A DNA stretch of 33,150 bases from an uncultured Lachnospiraceae bacterium (GCA_947652735.1 CANTEG010000024.1:1-33150), one strand, 5' to 3'; numbered from the stretch's first letter, positions 7,830-16,710 are shown. A program made the numbers and translations. The notes: generated by a model not told the origin, from the letters alone.

Positions 7830-8474
7830 ATGTTTGAAATAAATAATCTGTCAAAATCATATGGTGATAAAATTGTGCTTGACAACATATCCCTTAAAGC
7901 TTCGCCGGGAGACGCAATCGGAATTTTAGGTGTAAACGGTTCGGGAAAGTCAACGCTGTTGTCATGCATAGCAAAAACATACTCCAAGTTATCAGGAAAA
8001 AATGTATTACAGGTAAAGACCGCCTATGTTCCGCAGGAAAACCCTCTGTTTGACGAATTAAATGCTATAGACAATATAAAAATGTGGACGAAGTTATCCA
8101 AGCCACAAATAATGAATGCCCTCTCCACACCTGAGCTTGCAGGTATGGGGATTTTGGATTTTGCAAATAAGCCTGTTAAAAAAATGTCAGGCGGAATGAA
8201 AAAGCGTGTCAGCATTGCAATTGCACTCCTTGACAAGCCTGATATTCTATTACTGGACGAACCGCTTGCAGCTCTTGATTTGCCTGCCAAGGAGGATGTA
8301 CTTCAAATAATGAAAGACTTTACTGACAACAGACACATTATCATAGTTGCATCCCATGACAAAGAAATTTTTGATTTTTGCAATGCCGTATATTTGTTAA
8401 AGGACGGAAAACTTACCTCTGCCAAGTCCATCATTGCAAACGGATTAAGTTATACGGACATATTGAGGAGCTAA
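7830..8474 (+). CDS. ABC transporter ATP-binding protein
   Basis: This 214-aa nucleotide-binding domain is complete. Walker A is GVNGSGKST (34-42), the Q-loop is near VPQENP (67-72), the signature is SGGMKKR (120-126), Walker B is ILLLDEPLAALD (139-150), and the H-loop is His176 in VASHDKE. It should hydrolyse ATP on the inner membrane face to power the two permeases encoded immediately downstream. The next gene starts 5 bases after the stop. The NBD resembles those of ABC-2 type exporters (CcmA family). No substrate can be assigned. The ATG has a GGAGG site ten bases upstream. Confidence 0.93.
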   Translation: MFEINNLSKSYGDKIVLDNISLKASPGDAIGILGVNGSGKSTLLSCIAKTYSKLSGKNVLQVKTAYVPQENPLFDELNAIDNIKMWTKLSKPQIMNALSTPELAGMGILDFANKPVKKMSGGMKKRVSIAIALLDKPDILLLDEPLAALDLPAKEDVLQIMKDFTDNRHIIIVASHDKEIFDFCNAVYLLKDGKLTSAKSIIANGLSYTDILRS

Positions 8475-8479
8475 AACAC

Positions 8480-9604
8480 ATGCATTTATTTTCATCACTT
8501 ATGAGGGCAAACCTCAAACGCTTAACTAAATATATTCCGTCGGTTATTATTTCCGTTTCCATTGTACTGGTTATATGTACCTTTGCGGGAGCAATTTTAT
8601 CTTCGGGCATATACGAAGAAAAAAGCAGGGAAAAGCTTTGCGTGGCATATTACATTCCCGCTGAAGACGATGACCGTTACACAAGCCTTGCTGTCGATAT
8701 GCTTCAGGAAATAGACAGCATAAATGAAATAGCTTCCCTTGTACGCGTACCTGAAATTAGTGACGGCTACGATATGTTAAGTTCAAATGAAGCCATGTAC
8801 TTCATCATTGTACCTGAAAAATTCATATCAGGAATCCTTGACAGTACAAATCCTCACGTTGATATTGTTGTAAAAGACAATTCTTCCATTGATTCATATA
8901 TTACAAATGAGCTTTTTTTGTCACTTGCCTCCTATTTAGGTATCGCTCAGGCAGCCGTTTACAGTGCACTGGATGTATCCCGTGCAGCAGGCTTTTCACA
9001 GGAACAGGTTACAGAAATTCAATCCTCTGTTAATCTTACTTTCCTTGACCGCTCACTGAATAAATCGCAGTTTATACAGGAGCATACTGCCACAAATGAA
9101 GGATTGTATTCACTGAAAGAACATTACATGGCATGTGCCGTTATGATAAGCCTGTTCTTTATTGGATTTGCACTGATGCCGTTTATGCAGGGTTATAATA
9201 ACGGAATGGCAAACAAGCTTTTGACTGTGGGAATTTGCCCTGTTCATATCTTTGTCCAAAACTTTATCTGCATGTCCTTAACTATGCTTGTGGCATATGT
9301 TCCTTGTCATTTTGCAATTGGTATTTACATGAAGCACATCAGCTTTACTAAGCTTTTTTACATAATTCCGTCTGTGGCAGTCATTGCACTCATCCTTGCT
9401 TTTGCAGGTACAATCACAAAAAATCAATTTATGGGCAGCATGCTGCTTTTTGTTATGGTGCTTATAATTGCATATGTTGGCGGCGGTATACTTCCCGACG
9501 CACTGCTCCCTAAGGCAGTCAATCAAATATCCGATTTTATGCCTGGAAAATATTTAATTTCGTGGATATCGCACAGTATGTTCGGAGGTGGCTATGAGCT
9601 TTAA
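8480..9604 (+). CDS. ABC-2 type transporter permease (first subunit)
   Basis: The 374-aa protein starts at the ATG at 8480, behind GAGGAG and 5 bases after the ATPase gene. An upstream in-frame ATG at 8378 lies inside the ATPase gene and lacks a ribosome site. One membrane helix lies near the N-terminus (about 18-40). A large extracellular domain of about 190 residues follows, then at least four helices in the C-terminal third. This layout (single N-terminal helix, ectodomain, C-terminal bundle) is typical of ABC-2 / YhgE-like permeases of Firmicutes. The next permease overlaps its 3' end by 11 bases, indicating translational coupling and a heterodimeric channel. The substrate is unknown. Confidence 0.85.
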   Translation: MHLFSSLMRANLKRLTKYIPSVIISVSIVLVICTFAGAILSSGIYEEKSREKLCVAYYIPAEDDDRYTSLAVDMLQEIDSINEIASLVRVPEISDGYDMLSSNEAMYFIIVPEKFISGILDSTNPHVDIVVKDNSSIDSYITNELFLSLASYLGIAQAAVYSALDVSRAAGFSQEQVTEIQSSVNLTFLDRSLNKSQFIQEHTATNEGLYSLKEHYMACAVMISLFFIGFALMPFMQGYNNGMANKLLTVGICPVHIFVQNFICMSLTMLVAYVPCHFAIGIYMKHISFTKLFYIIPSVAVIALILAFAGTITKNQFMGSMLLFVMVLIIAYVGGGILPDALLPKAVNQISDFMPGKYLISWISHSMFGGGYEL

Positions 9605-10538
9605 AAATGTTTTTCAAGTATCCTTAAAAAGAATGTTTTTGCGAAAACAATATATTTTTATACTGGCAGTTTTAATCCTGCTCACATCTGTATATAAGCT
9701 TCTTCCTATGGCAAGCAGGTCATCAGATATCAATGTGGCGGTATATATTGAAGATGACAGCAGCTATGCCGTCATGCTTACAGATAAAATTCAAGCTTCC
9801 ACATCCGTATATCATTTTTACATGGCAGATAATGAAGACCAACTGATAACGGATGTCAAATCAGGAAAAGCAGAATGCGGCTTAGTTGTACCATCAGGCT
9901 TTACCGACAGCTATATAACAGGAAATACGGAACATAAAATCTCAATATACACCATTCCAAAAACAACCCTTGCAGACGCTGTAACCGAAACCTTTTTTTC
10001 ATATATATACAGTATATGTGCAACCGATATTCTGTTACATGCAGCAGGAACTCCTGTGTTGAACGACAGCCTTACTGCTGCCATCACAAGCTACATGTCC
10101 TCTGATGAAATATTTCGTATAGAGGATGTGTCGACAGGAACATATAGTTCCACTGTTTTAAACTATCACATCAATCTGCCTGTGTATGAAACTGCTTTAT
10201 GTCTGATTATTTTTGCAGGCTTACTGGGTCTTTTAACATACATGAATGACAGCGAACGAGGCATATTCATTGCTCTGACCAATACATCGAAAGTCCTTAT
10301 TCTGACTGCTGATGTAACAGCATCCATACTGCCCATATGCCTTGTGGCAGTATTTTGCTGCTTCATCACATATAGTCGTCCCATGTATATCATAAATATA
10401 ATTATATGCACATCTTGCGTGATGCCTGCATCAATGCTGCTTAAGCCTGTCATAAGAAAAAGCACCACTCTTTCGAAGGTGCTTCCCATAGTAATGCTAT
10501 GCTCAATTGTACTTGTGTTTGCATCATCTCTGCTGTAA
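9594..10538 (+). CDS. ABC-2 type transporter permease (second subunit)
   Basis: The 314-aa protein has the same plan as its neighbour: a basic N-terminus, one helix (about 21-38), an extracellular domain of about 150 residues, and four or more helices after about residue 200. The ATG at 9594 has GGAGG five bases upstream; a GTG at 9588 overlaps that site and is unlikely. The start lies inside the preceding gene, so the pair is probably translated together and forms a heterodimer. The two proteins look like diverged duplicates, both carrying an ectodomain that begins with an acidic xxVAxYIxxD-type segment. The substrate is unknown. The gene converges on the yigZ-family gene; the 67 bases between them hold no clear terminator. 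Confidence 0.83.
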   Translation: MSFKNVFQVSLKRMFLRKQYIFILAVLILLTSVYKLLPMASRSSDINVAVYIEDDSSYAVMLTDKIQASTSVYHFYMADNEDQLITDVKSGKAECGLVVPSGFTDSYITGNTEHKISIYTIPKTTLADAVTETFFSYIYSICATDILLHAAGTPVLNDSLTAAITSYMSSDEIFRIEDVSTGTYSSTVLNYHINLPVYETALCLIIFAGLLGLLTYMNDSERGIFIALTNTSKVLILTADVTASILPICLVAVFCCFITYSRPMYIINIIICTSCVMPASMLLKPVIRKSTTLSKVLPIVMLCSIVLVFASSLL

Positions 10539-10605
10539 ACTTTTTTAACCGCTTTCCTGATACAAATTGCAATGCATTTCGGCTTAACTCACAGCTAAAC
10601 TATTG

Positions 10606-11226
10606 TCATCCAAAGATTTCGTCACCGACAGTGAGCTGTGCCCTTGCTCCTGTCGCTTCCGTAATCTCATTTAATATCTCTTCTCTTCTTTCTACGGGAA
10701 TTTGTATCTGAAAGATAACATCATCTGCAAAAACCGTATCATTAATTTCAATATTTTTTGTGTTAAGTATGTAAGAAACTTTCCCCATATCCGTATAGCC
10801 AAGTTTTATTTCCACAGGATAAAGTTTTTGGATAAGCTTCGTTTCACAGTGCAACAGTGCCGCCTTTGCAGCATCAGTGTATGCACGTACAAGTCCTCCC
10901 GTACCTAAAAGCGTTCCACCAAAATATCTTGTTACAACGATACAGATATTGTGAATACCAGAACCGTTTATAACCTCTAGTATGGGCTTTCCTGCGGTTC
11001 CCTGAGGCTCTCCATCATCAGAAAATCTTAAGGTTGGCATTGCACTTCCCACTGAAAAAGCAAAGCAGTTATGTCTGGCATCATAATGCTTTTTTCTTAT
11101 GCCTTCAATAAATGCCTGTGCTTCCTCCTCACTGGAAACAGGCTGTATCTGCCCTATAAACCGTGATTTCTTTTCTATGATTTCATCTTCTCCACCCTTT
11201 ATAAGGGTTATATAACTATCTGACAT
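10606..11226 (-). CDS. YigZ / IMPACT family protein
   Basis: This 206-aa protein has the two-part structure of the family. The N-terminal UPF0029/Impact domain contains DDGEPQGTAGKPIL (about 70-83) and VVTRYFGGTLLGTGGLVRAY (about 97-116). The C-terminal part is an RNA-binding-like DUF1949 region. The family is related to yeast Yih1/IMPACT, a regulator of Gcn2. The bacterial role is not settled, though a link to translation or RNA is often proposed. The ATG at 11226 has only a weak ribosome site (GGGT). The gene lies 16 bases after nrdR and is the last in its operon. Confidence 0.9.
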   Translation of the reverse strand: MSDSYITLIKGGEDEIIEKKSRFIGQIQPVSSEEEAQAFIEGIRKKHYDARHNCFAFSVGSAMPTLRFSDDGEPQGTAGKPILEVINGSGIHNICIVVTRYFGGTLLGTGGLVRAYTDAAKAALLHCETKLIQKLYPVEIKLGYTDMGKVSYILNTKNIEINDTVFADDVIFQIQIPVERREEILNEITEATGARAQLTVGDEIFG

Positions 11227-11242
11227 ATTAATTACCCATGCA

Positions 11243-11704
11243 TTATAATTTGTTCGTATCCAGAAGCTTCTTTAATTCGCTCATAAATGTATTTACATCC
11301 TTAAATTCTCTGTATACAGAGGCAAATCTTACATATGCAACCTGGTCCAAATCCTTTAATTCATCCATGACAATCTCACCAATTTTCTTGCTCTCTATTT
11401 CCTTGACCTCAAGATTGAACACCTTGTTTTCTATCTCATCCACACACGCTTCTATCGCTCCCATAGATACAGGACGCTTATGGCAGGAACGGACAACACC
11501 TGACTCAATTTTAGCCCTGTCATAGCTCTCTCTGTTTTTATCTTTTTTTATAACGATAAGTGGTATGGTTTCAACCTTTTCATAGGTGGTAAACCGCTTT
11601 CCGCATTCATCACATTGTCTTCTTCTCCTGATAGCCTGATTATCATCGGCTGGTCTTGAATCTATTACTCTTGTATTGTCATCTCCGCAAAACGGACATC
11701 TCAT
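11243..11704 (-). CDS. nrdR: Transcriptional repressor NrdR
   Basis: This 153-aa protein begins MRCPFCG and has the zinc ribbon C3, C6, C31 and C34 followed by RFTTYE (38-43), then an ATP-cone domain (about 47-135). NrdR senses nucleotides through the ATP-cone and represses ribonucleotide reductase genes at NrdR boxes. I chose the ATG at 11704 because it matches the conserved family start and overlaps the preceding stop codon as ATGA, with AAGGAG about ten bases upstream. An ATG at 11710 would add two residues and sit too close to the ribosome site. No nrd genes lie in the window. Confidence 0.96.
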   Translation of the reverse strand: MRCPFCGDDNTRVIDSRPADDNQAIRRRRQCDECGKRFTTYEKVETIPLIVIKKDKNRESYDRAKIESGVVRSCHKRPVSMGAIEACVDEIENKVFNLEVKEIESKKIGEIVMDELKDLDQVAYVRFASVYREFKDVNTFMSELKKLLDTNKL

Positions 11705-11976
11705 GTACATCCCTCTCCTTTAAAATTTATTTTTCTTATGTCGCAAGCATCTATATCCACAAGTACTATGTCAGGTCCTATTCTGACTATGTTACAAAAC
11801 CTTATATAATACTCTGTCCCTGAACCGAAGCAGGAAAACAGCTTTCCTGGTCCCGGAACAATAATAGCCAATAGCTTGCCTGTAACAGGGTCAAATTCCA
11901 CATCAGCAACAAATCCAAGTCTTCTGCAATCCTTGCAATTGATAACTTCCTTTTCCTTAAGCTCAAGAAAACGCAT
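11701..11976 (-). CDS. YlmC/YmxH family sporulation-associated protein (PRC-barrel-like)
   Basis: The 91-aa protein starts MRFLELKEKEVINC and contains the conserved CRRLGFVADVEFD segment followed by a small beta-rich domain, as in the YlmC/YmxH family of spore formers. The usual length is 80-100 aa. The role is poorly defined; homologues are linked to sporulation by co-occurrence, and the fold resembles the PRC-barrel of RimM. Four cysteines (14, 17, 49 and 78) are present. The ATG at 11976 has a GGAG site about nine bases upstream. Its stop codon overlaps the nrdR start by four bases, and this gene pair is common in clostridia. Confidence 0.88.
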   Translation of the reverse strand: MRFLELKEKEVINCKDCRRLGFVADVEFDPVTGKLLAIIVPGPGKLFSCFGSGTEYYIRFCNIVRIGPDIVLVDIDACDIRKINFKGEGCT

Positions 11977-12003
11977 ATAGGCTACTCCAACCCTTTTACA
12001 ATC

Positions 12004-12033
12004 AGTATATTCACTTTGTCTACCTTATGTCAC
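12004..12033 (-). promoter_or_regulatory. Probable promoter for ylmC-nrdR-yigZ
   Basis: Minus strand: GTGACA (-35, 12033-12028), an 18-base spacer, and TATACT (-10, 12009-12004). It overlaps the last codons of the degV gene and ends 27 bases before the ATG at 11976. It would let nrdR be expressed apart from the rnf genes. Confidence 0.45.
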
Positions 12034-12892
12034 CCATGAAAAATATTGCTATTGTTCCCGGACCTGAATGTGCACCTATTGTAGGCGTTATTCCACTGAC
12101 AATAATATCCTTAGGGTTATAAAGCTCCTTAATTAAATCCACACAGAAGCTTGCATCCTCCTCACTGTCTGCATGGCACACAATAAACAAATCCTGCTTA
12201 TCCCTGTACTGTCCCATTGCATCCCCGCAATTTTTTACCATCTGCATCAGGGATTTTTTTCTTCCTCTTGCCTTTGCTTCCATTACAAGCTTGCCCTCAT
12301 TGTCCACATGCAAAAGAGGCTTTAGGTTTATCATGGTTCCAAGCGTTGCCGCTGTCTTTGAAACACGTCCTCCTCTGTATAAATACACCAGATCCTCAAC
12401 CGTAAACTTGTGGATAACATGCATTTTATCAATTTCAAGTTTATCTGCATTTTCGTCAAGGGACAGCCCAGCTTTTTTATTTTGTACTGCAAGGTAAAGC
12501 AACATTCCCTGTCCGCCTGAAGCACATAGTGAATCAATCACCCTTATATTACATTCAGGATACCGTTCCCTCACATCCTCTTTTGCTATGGCAGCATTCC
12601 CTACTGTACTGCTTATACCTGATGAAAGGCACATAAACAATATATCCTTGCCCTCTTTTGCAATTTCTTCAAACATACCTGTTATTTCGTCTATGTTTGC
12701 CGCAGCAGTTTTCGTAAGTCCTCCCTCACGCATTTTTCCGTAGAATTCTACCGGTGAAAGGTCTCGTTCTTTTCCGTAGGTTTCACCGTTTATCTCATAT
12801 AAAAGCGGAATAATCCTGACAGAGTTTTCCTTTACAAACTCTACAGGCAAATCATTCGTTGAATCTGCTACAATTACATAATCTCTATCCAT
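12020..12892 (-). CDS. DegV family fatty-acid-binding protein
   Basis: The 290-aa protein has the DegV signatures: VADSTNDLP near the N-terminus (8-16), LSSGISST (about 89-96), the Arg/Gly segment YRGGRVSKTAATLG (about 167-180), and the C-terminal TPTIGAHSGPG. Family members bind a fatty acid; in Firmicutes several act as FakB, presenting exogenous fatty acids to the kinase FakA. No fakA is in the window. The ATG at 12892 follows TTGGAGGG. It lies 15 bases after rnfB and so is probably co-transcribed with the rnf operon, which is a less expected partner. It is soluble with no signal peptide. Confidence 0.93.
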   Translation of the reverse strand: MDRDYVIVADSTNDLPVEFVKENSVRIIPLLYEINGETYGKERDLSPVEFYGKMREGGLTKTAAANIDEITGMFEEIAKEGKDILFMCLSSGISSTVGNAAIAKEDVRERYPECNIRVIDSLCASGGQGMLLYLAVQNKKAGLSLDENADKLEIDKMHVIHKFTVEDLVYLYRGGRVSKTAATLGTMINLKPLLHVDNEGKLVMEAKARGRKKSLMQMVKNCGDAMGQYRDKQDLFIVCHADSEEDASFCVDLIKELYNPKDIIVSGITPTIGAHSGPGTIAIFFMGDIR

Positions 12893-12907
12893 ATTCCCTC
12901 CAAATAT

Positions 12908-13696
12908 TTAGCTGATAATTTTTACAGGACATTTTTCCTTACACGTTCCGCAGCCTGTACATTTATCATAATCAATCACAGCTAAATGATTGTCAACAGT
13001 AATTGCACCCTCCGGACAATTTTTCTGGCATATACCACAACCGATACAACCTGCCTGACAGCTTGCCTTCACATCCTTACCAAAATCCTTGGAGTTACAC
13101 TCCACAACCGCTTCTGCCTCATATGGAATCATTTCAATAATATGTCTTGGACATTCTACAACACACATCCCACACGCCTTACATTTGTCCTTATCTATGT
13201 GGGCAATTCCATTTACAATTTCAATTGCTCCAAACTGACATACTTTTTTACATGAGCCATATCCCAAGCATCCGTAAGCACATGATTTCGGACCGCCTCC
13301 CGGTGCATTTGAAGCAAATTTACAATCCTTCGGTCCTGCATATTCATATGCGTCCTTTGCTTTTTCACAATTGCCTGCACATTTTACATTTGCCACAAAC
13401 CGGGCACTGCTTACGTCTCCACCAACTATGGCAGCGATTGCCGAAGCAACCTGCTCTCCTCCCACGGGACATCCGCTTGGTGCCGCTTCTCCTTTGGCAA
13501 TTGCAGCAGCAAGACCATCACAGCCCGGATAACCGCAGCCTCCGCAATTGTTTCCCGGAAGAAGCTCCCTTATCTGAATTTCCTTTTCATCAACGTCAAC
13601 CTTAAACTTTTCGCTGGCAACTCCGAGGAGAACACCTGCCAATATACCAACTACGCCGACAACTGCGGCTGCAATTACTACTGCTATTATATCCAT
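12908..13696 (-). CDS. rnfB: Rnf complex subunit B (polyferredoxin)
   Basis: The 262-aa subunit has one N-terminal membrane helix (3-26) and then an Fe-S domain with C51, C54, C59 and C76 (CGGCGYPGC). Next come several ferredoxin-type motifs: C-x3-C-x5-C-x3-C at 139-153, CKACGMCVVECP (172-183), CQAGCIGCGICQKNCP (213-228), and CTGCGTCKEKCP (246-257). RnfB is the entry point for electrons from reduced ferredoxin. The multiple cluster motifs match clostridial RnfB, which is richer in clusters than the proteobacterial form. The ATG at 13696 has GGAGG upstream, nine bases after rnfA. It is the last rnf gene. Confidence 0.96.
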   Translation of the reverse strand: MDIIAVVIAAAVVGVVGILAGVLLGVASEKFKVDVDEKEIQIRELLPGNNCGGCGYPGCDGLAAAIAKGEAAPSGCPVGGEQVASAIAAIVGGDVSSARFVANVKCAGNCEKAKDAYEYAGPKDCKFASNAPGGGPKSCAYGCLGYGSCKKVCQFGAIEIVNGIAHIDKDKCKACGMCVVECPRHIIEMIPYEAEAVVECNSKDFGKDVKASCQAGCIGCGICQKNCPEGAITVDNHLAVIDYDKCTGCGTCKEKCPVKIIS

Positions 13697-13705
13697 ATTC
13701 CCCTC

Positions 13706-14281
13706 CTATTTAATCAATCCTGAAAGTCCCATAAAAGCAATTGCCATAAGTCCTGCCGAAAGAAGGGTAATAGGCGCTCCCTTAAAGCTTTCAGGAATAT
13801 CGTTTTTATCCGTCTTTTCCCTTATACCTGCAAGTATAATGATAGCGACCGCGAATCCCACCGCTGAAAACATACCGTTAATGATTGACTCCCCGATATT
13901 ATATCCGCTTTGAACATTGCTGATAGCGATGCCAAGCACTGCACAGTTTGTCGTTATCAGCGGGAGGTAAACTCCAAGTGCCTGATATAATGATGGAACA
14001 GCCTTTTTCAAAAACATTTCAACAAATTGAACAAGTGCCGCAATTACAAGTATGAAAACAATTGTATTAAGATATTTCAAGTCAAGGGGTACAAGTACAT
14101 AATAATAAATCAGACTTGTAACAGTTGATGCAATTGTCATAACAAATATAACCGCACCACCCATGCCTGCGGCAGTTCCTATCTTTTTAGATACACCAAG
14201 AAAAGGACATATTCCCATGAACTGGCTAAGCACGACATTATTCACAAAAGCTGCTGATATCGCAAGTAAAATTATATTCAT
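13706..14281 (-). CDS. rnfA: Rnf complex subunit A
   Basis: This 191-aa integral membrane subunit has six predicted helices. The family marks are NNVVLSQFMGICPFLGVSKK (14-33), with Cys25, and LITTNCAVLG (108-117), with Cys113. In solved Rnf/Nqr structures these two cysteines and their counterparts in RnfE hold a [2Fe-2S] cluster inside the membrane. The ATG at 14281 has GGAGGAG upstream and starts three bases after rnfE. Length and residues are normal for the family. Confidence 0.97.
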   Translation of the reverse strand: MNIILLAISAAFVNNVVLSQFMGICPFLGVSKKIGTAAGMGGAVIFVMTIASTVTSLIYYYVLVPLDLKYLNTIVFILVIAALVQFVEMFLKKAVPSLYQALGVYLPLITTNCAVLGIAISNVQSGYNIGESIINGMFSAVGFAVAIIILAGIREKTDKNDIPESFKGAPITLLSAGLMAIAFMGLSGLIK

Positions 14282-14284
14282 GGC

Positions 14285-14980
14285 CTACTCCTCCTTTTCT
14301 TTATTTACTGCACTGCCGCCACACAAGGTGTTTTGGCAGCTTGCACAATCGGCTATTTTGCAAAGGGACGGAGCCGTTCCTTCCTTCTTTGCCTTGTTTA
14401 TATTCCTCTTATTCATTATTGCAATAAGAAACGCCAAAACGATAAATGCTCCAGGTGCAAATACAAATATCGGAATTGTATAATCCTCAGGTATGATTCT
14501 AATATTAAAAATGGTTCCTGCGCCAAGTATCTCCCTTATAATGCCTATGGTAGTAAGCCCAAGCGTGAACCCAAGTCCCATACCTATACCATCAAATATA
14601 GATGGAATAACGGGATTCTTGGACGCGTAGGCTTCCGCCCTTCCTAAAATAATACAGTTAACAACGATAAGCGGAATAAAGATTCCGAGACTGTTATATA
14701 AATCAGGCACATATGCCTGCATCAAAAACTGTACAATGGTAACAAAGGAAGCAATTACAACGATAAACGCAGGGATACGGACCTTGTCAGGTATCACCTT
14801 GCGAAGCAGTGCTATCATTGCATTACTTAAGGTCAGTATAATGGTTGTTGCAAGCCCCATTCCCGCTCCGTTAATCGCTGAGGTTGTAACCGCAAGTGTA
14901 GGACACATGCCAAGCATCTGTACAAATGTAGGATTTTCCTTAACAATACCGTTGTATAACCGTTCTGATATTTTATTCAT
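14285..14980 (-). CDS. rnfE: Rnf complex subunit E
   Basis: The 231-aa subunit is paralogous to RnfA, with about six helices. The cluster cysteines are Cys26 (GMCPTLAVT) and Cys109 (VVNCIILGRAEA). The cytoplasmic tail after residue 190 is unusual in carrying four more cysteines, C207, C212, C215 and C220 (CKIADCASCQNTLC), which could bind a metal or cluster. The ATG at 14980 has GGAGG eight bases upstream and overlaps the end of the rnfD-rnfG gene by eight bases. A GTG at 14989 lies within the ribosome site and is rejected. Confidence 0.95.
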   Translation of the reverse strand: MNKISERLYNGIVKENPTFVQMLGMCPTLAVTTSAINGAGMGLATTIILTLSNAMIALLRKVIPDKVRIPAFIVVIASFVTIVQFLMQAYVPDLYNSLGIFIPLIVVNCIILGRAEAYASKNPVIPSIFDGIGMGLGFTLGLTTIGIIREILGAGTIFNIRIIPEDYTIPIFVFAPGAFIVLAFLIAIMNKRNINKAKKEGTAPSLCKIADCASCQNTLCGGSAVNKEKEE

Positions 14981-16697
14981 TGCTGTCACCTCCCAAAACT
15001 AAAATTGATATGGTAACCGCTGCATTTACTCCATCAACAACAGCCGAGGTAGTAATTGTAGCTCCTGATATTGCATCGATAACATTTGGTGATGTGCTTC
15101 CCGTTTTCGTATAATCAAATTTATCAACAGGCTGTCCTGCAAACTGGTCTGTAAATTCCTTTTCCTTTGCTTTCATTCCAAGTCCCACCGTTTCATTTAT
15201 GGAAAGGAATGCCAGCCCCGTTAACTTCCATTCTTCCTTTGATATACCTACCACCATCTGTATATCTCCGCCGTATCCGTTTTTGTTTGTAACAACAACA
15301 ATAAATCCGATAACCTCTTTCTTTTCGTTCACGGCAAAGCTGATTTCATCAATTGTATCATCAGGATATCCAAAGCTGCTTATAAGGTCATTAATCTGCT
15401 TGTAATCCAGTGAGCCTTCCTCAGGTGTCAGTATTTCGGCAGCCTCAGGGAACACTTCCTTATAAGACTCCTGCTTTGCCTTTGCCGCCACATCCTCAAT
15501 CGGCTTCTTTGTAACACCGTATACAACTCCGAGTGCCGCTCCCATCACAAGCGTGATAACAAATATTGCTATCACTGCTTTGGTAATTCCTTTCATATCA
15601 AAATGGGTCTTTTCTTTACTGTTTCCCACATTTTTGCCACTGTCATTAGACTTGTCAGTATTTTTCCTGCCATCAGACTGTTTATCTTCTTCTGTGTTAT
15701 TTGTTTTTGCCTTATTCTTTTCTTTCTTCCCTGCCTCTTCATTTTTCTTAACATCCGCACCTGCCCCGAATGGCTTTGGAGCAGTCACACGCTCAATCAG
15801 TGGAACAAACAGGTTAGATATAATGATGGCATAGGAAACACCCTCTGCTCCGCTTCCGAATATCCTTAAAACAAAGGTCAAAAGACCAAGCATCACGCCA
15901 AATATTACCTTACCCCACGGAGTGATTGGGGATGTAACATAATCCGTTGCCATAAACCATGCACCGAGCATCAAGCCACCGCCGCAAAGGTGTGCAAGCG
16001 TAAATTCAAGTACATTGTAATCCTTAACAACAGCCGCATAAATCGCAATACAAATGGCAAAGGTTCCGATATAAATTAGTGGTATCTTTGGACTTATGAC
16101 TCGTTTAATCAACAAATATGCAGCACCTATCAGAAGTGCAATCACCGATGTCTCGCCTATGGTTCCACCCGTATTTCCAAAAAACATTTCCCATATCTTA
16201 TGCATATCAATGGGCAGTCCCATTTTTAACCTTGCAAGCGGTGTTGCCGAAGTGACACCGTCATATACAAATTGTGTCATCTGCTTTGAAAAGGACAAAA
16301 GCAAGAAACACCTTGCTGCCAGTGCAGGATTCATAAAATTTTGTCCAATACCGCCAAATAGCTGCTTCACAATTATGATTGCAAACACTGAACCCAGTAT
16401 AGCCATCCATATAGGAAGCTCTGGTGGCAGGTTAAGGGCAAGTAACAGTCCTGTTAACAGTGCCGAGCAATCCTTGATTGTGACCGTCTTTTTAACCAAC
16501 TTCTGGAAAATAAGCTCAGACAGCAGTGCTGTTATCATACATACCGCTACCAGTATGGCAGCATGCGTTCCAAATTGGTATATGCCGAACACGGTTGCCG
16601 GCATCAGTGCTATAATTACATCAAACATCAAATCTGATGTTGTATCCTTACTTCTCACATGAGGAGATGCTGAAATCCTTACATTCAATTCTTCCAT
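14973..16697 (-). CDS. Fused Rnf subunits D and G (RnfD-RnfG)
   Basis: One open frame of 574 aa joins two Rnf subunits. Residues 1-310 are RnfD: about ten membrane helices, with DGVTSATPLA (147-156) carrying the flavinylation motif S-A-T, so Thr152 should bear covalent FMN. Residues 311-368 are a charged Lys/Asn/Asp/Glu linker. Residues 369-574 are RnfG: one helix (about 371-395) and an outer FMN domain with ISGATITTSA (543-552), where Thr547 should be flavinylated. In most bacteria D and G are separate genes. I see no stop, frameshift or internal start with a strong ribosome site at the junction. The ATG at 16697 (MEELNVR) has GGAGGAG upstream; an in-frame start further upstream, inside rnfC, lacks one. 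Flavinylation needs ApbE, which is not in the window. Confidence 0.93.
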   Translation of the reverse strand: MEELNVRISASPHVRSKDTTSDLMFDVIIALMPATVFGIYQFGTHAAILVAVCMITALLSELIFQKLVKKTVTIKDCSALLTGLLLALNLPPELPIWMAILGSVFAIIIVKQLFGGIGQNFMNPALAARCFLLLSFSKQMTQFVYDGVTSATPLARLKMGLPIDMHKIWEMFFGNTGGTIGETSVIALLIGAAYLLIKRVISPKIPLIYIGTFAICIAIYAAVVKDYNVLEFTLAHLCGGGLMLGAWFMATDYVTSPITPWGKVIFGVMLGLLTFVLRIFGSGAEGVSYAIIISNLFVPLIERVTAPKPFGAGADVKKNEEAGKKEKNKAKTNNTEEDKQSDGRKNTDKSNDSGKNVGNSKEKTHFDMKGITKAVIAIFVITLVMGAALGVVYGVTKKPIEDVAAKAKQESYKEVFPEAAEILTPEEGSLDYKQINDLISSFGYPDDTIDEISFAVNEKKEVIGFIVVVTNKNGYGGDIQMVVGISKEEWKLTGLAFLSINETVGLGMKAKEKEFTDQFAGQPVDKFDYTKTGSTSPNVIDAISGATITTSAVVDGVNAAVTISILVLGGDSNE

Positions 16698-16710
16698 TCG
16701 TTCACTCCTC

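Noticed and set aside
8378-8479. Upstream start for the first ABC permease inside the ATPase gene
   Set aside because: There is no ribosome site, and the added residues are hydrophilic and unlike the family. The ATG at 8480 has GAGGAG and sits 5 bases after the ATPase stop.
10457-10490. AAGCACC / GGTGCTT hairpin near the end of the second permease gene
   Set aside because: It lies inside the coding region and has no T-run on either strand.
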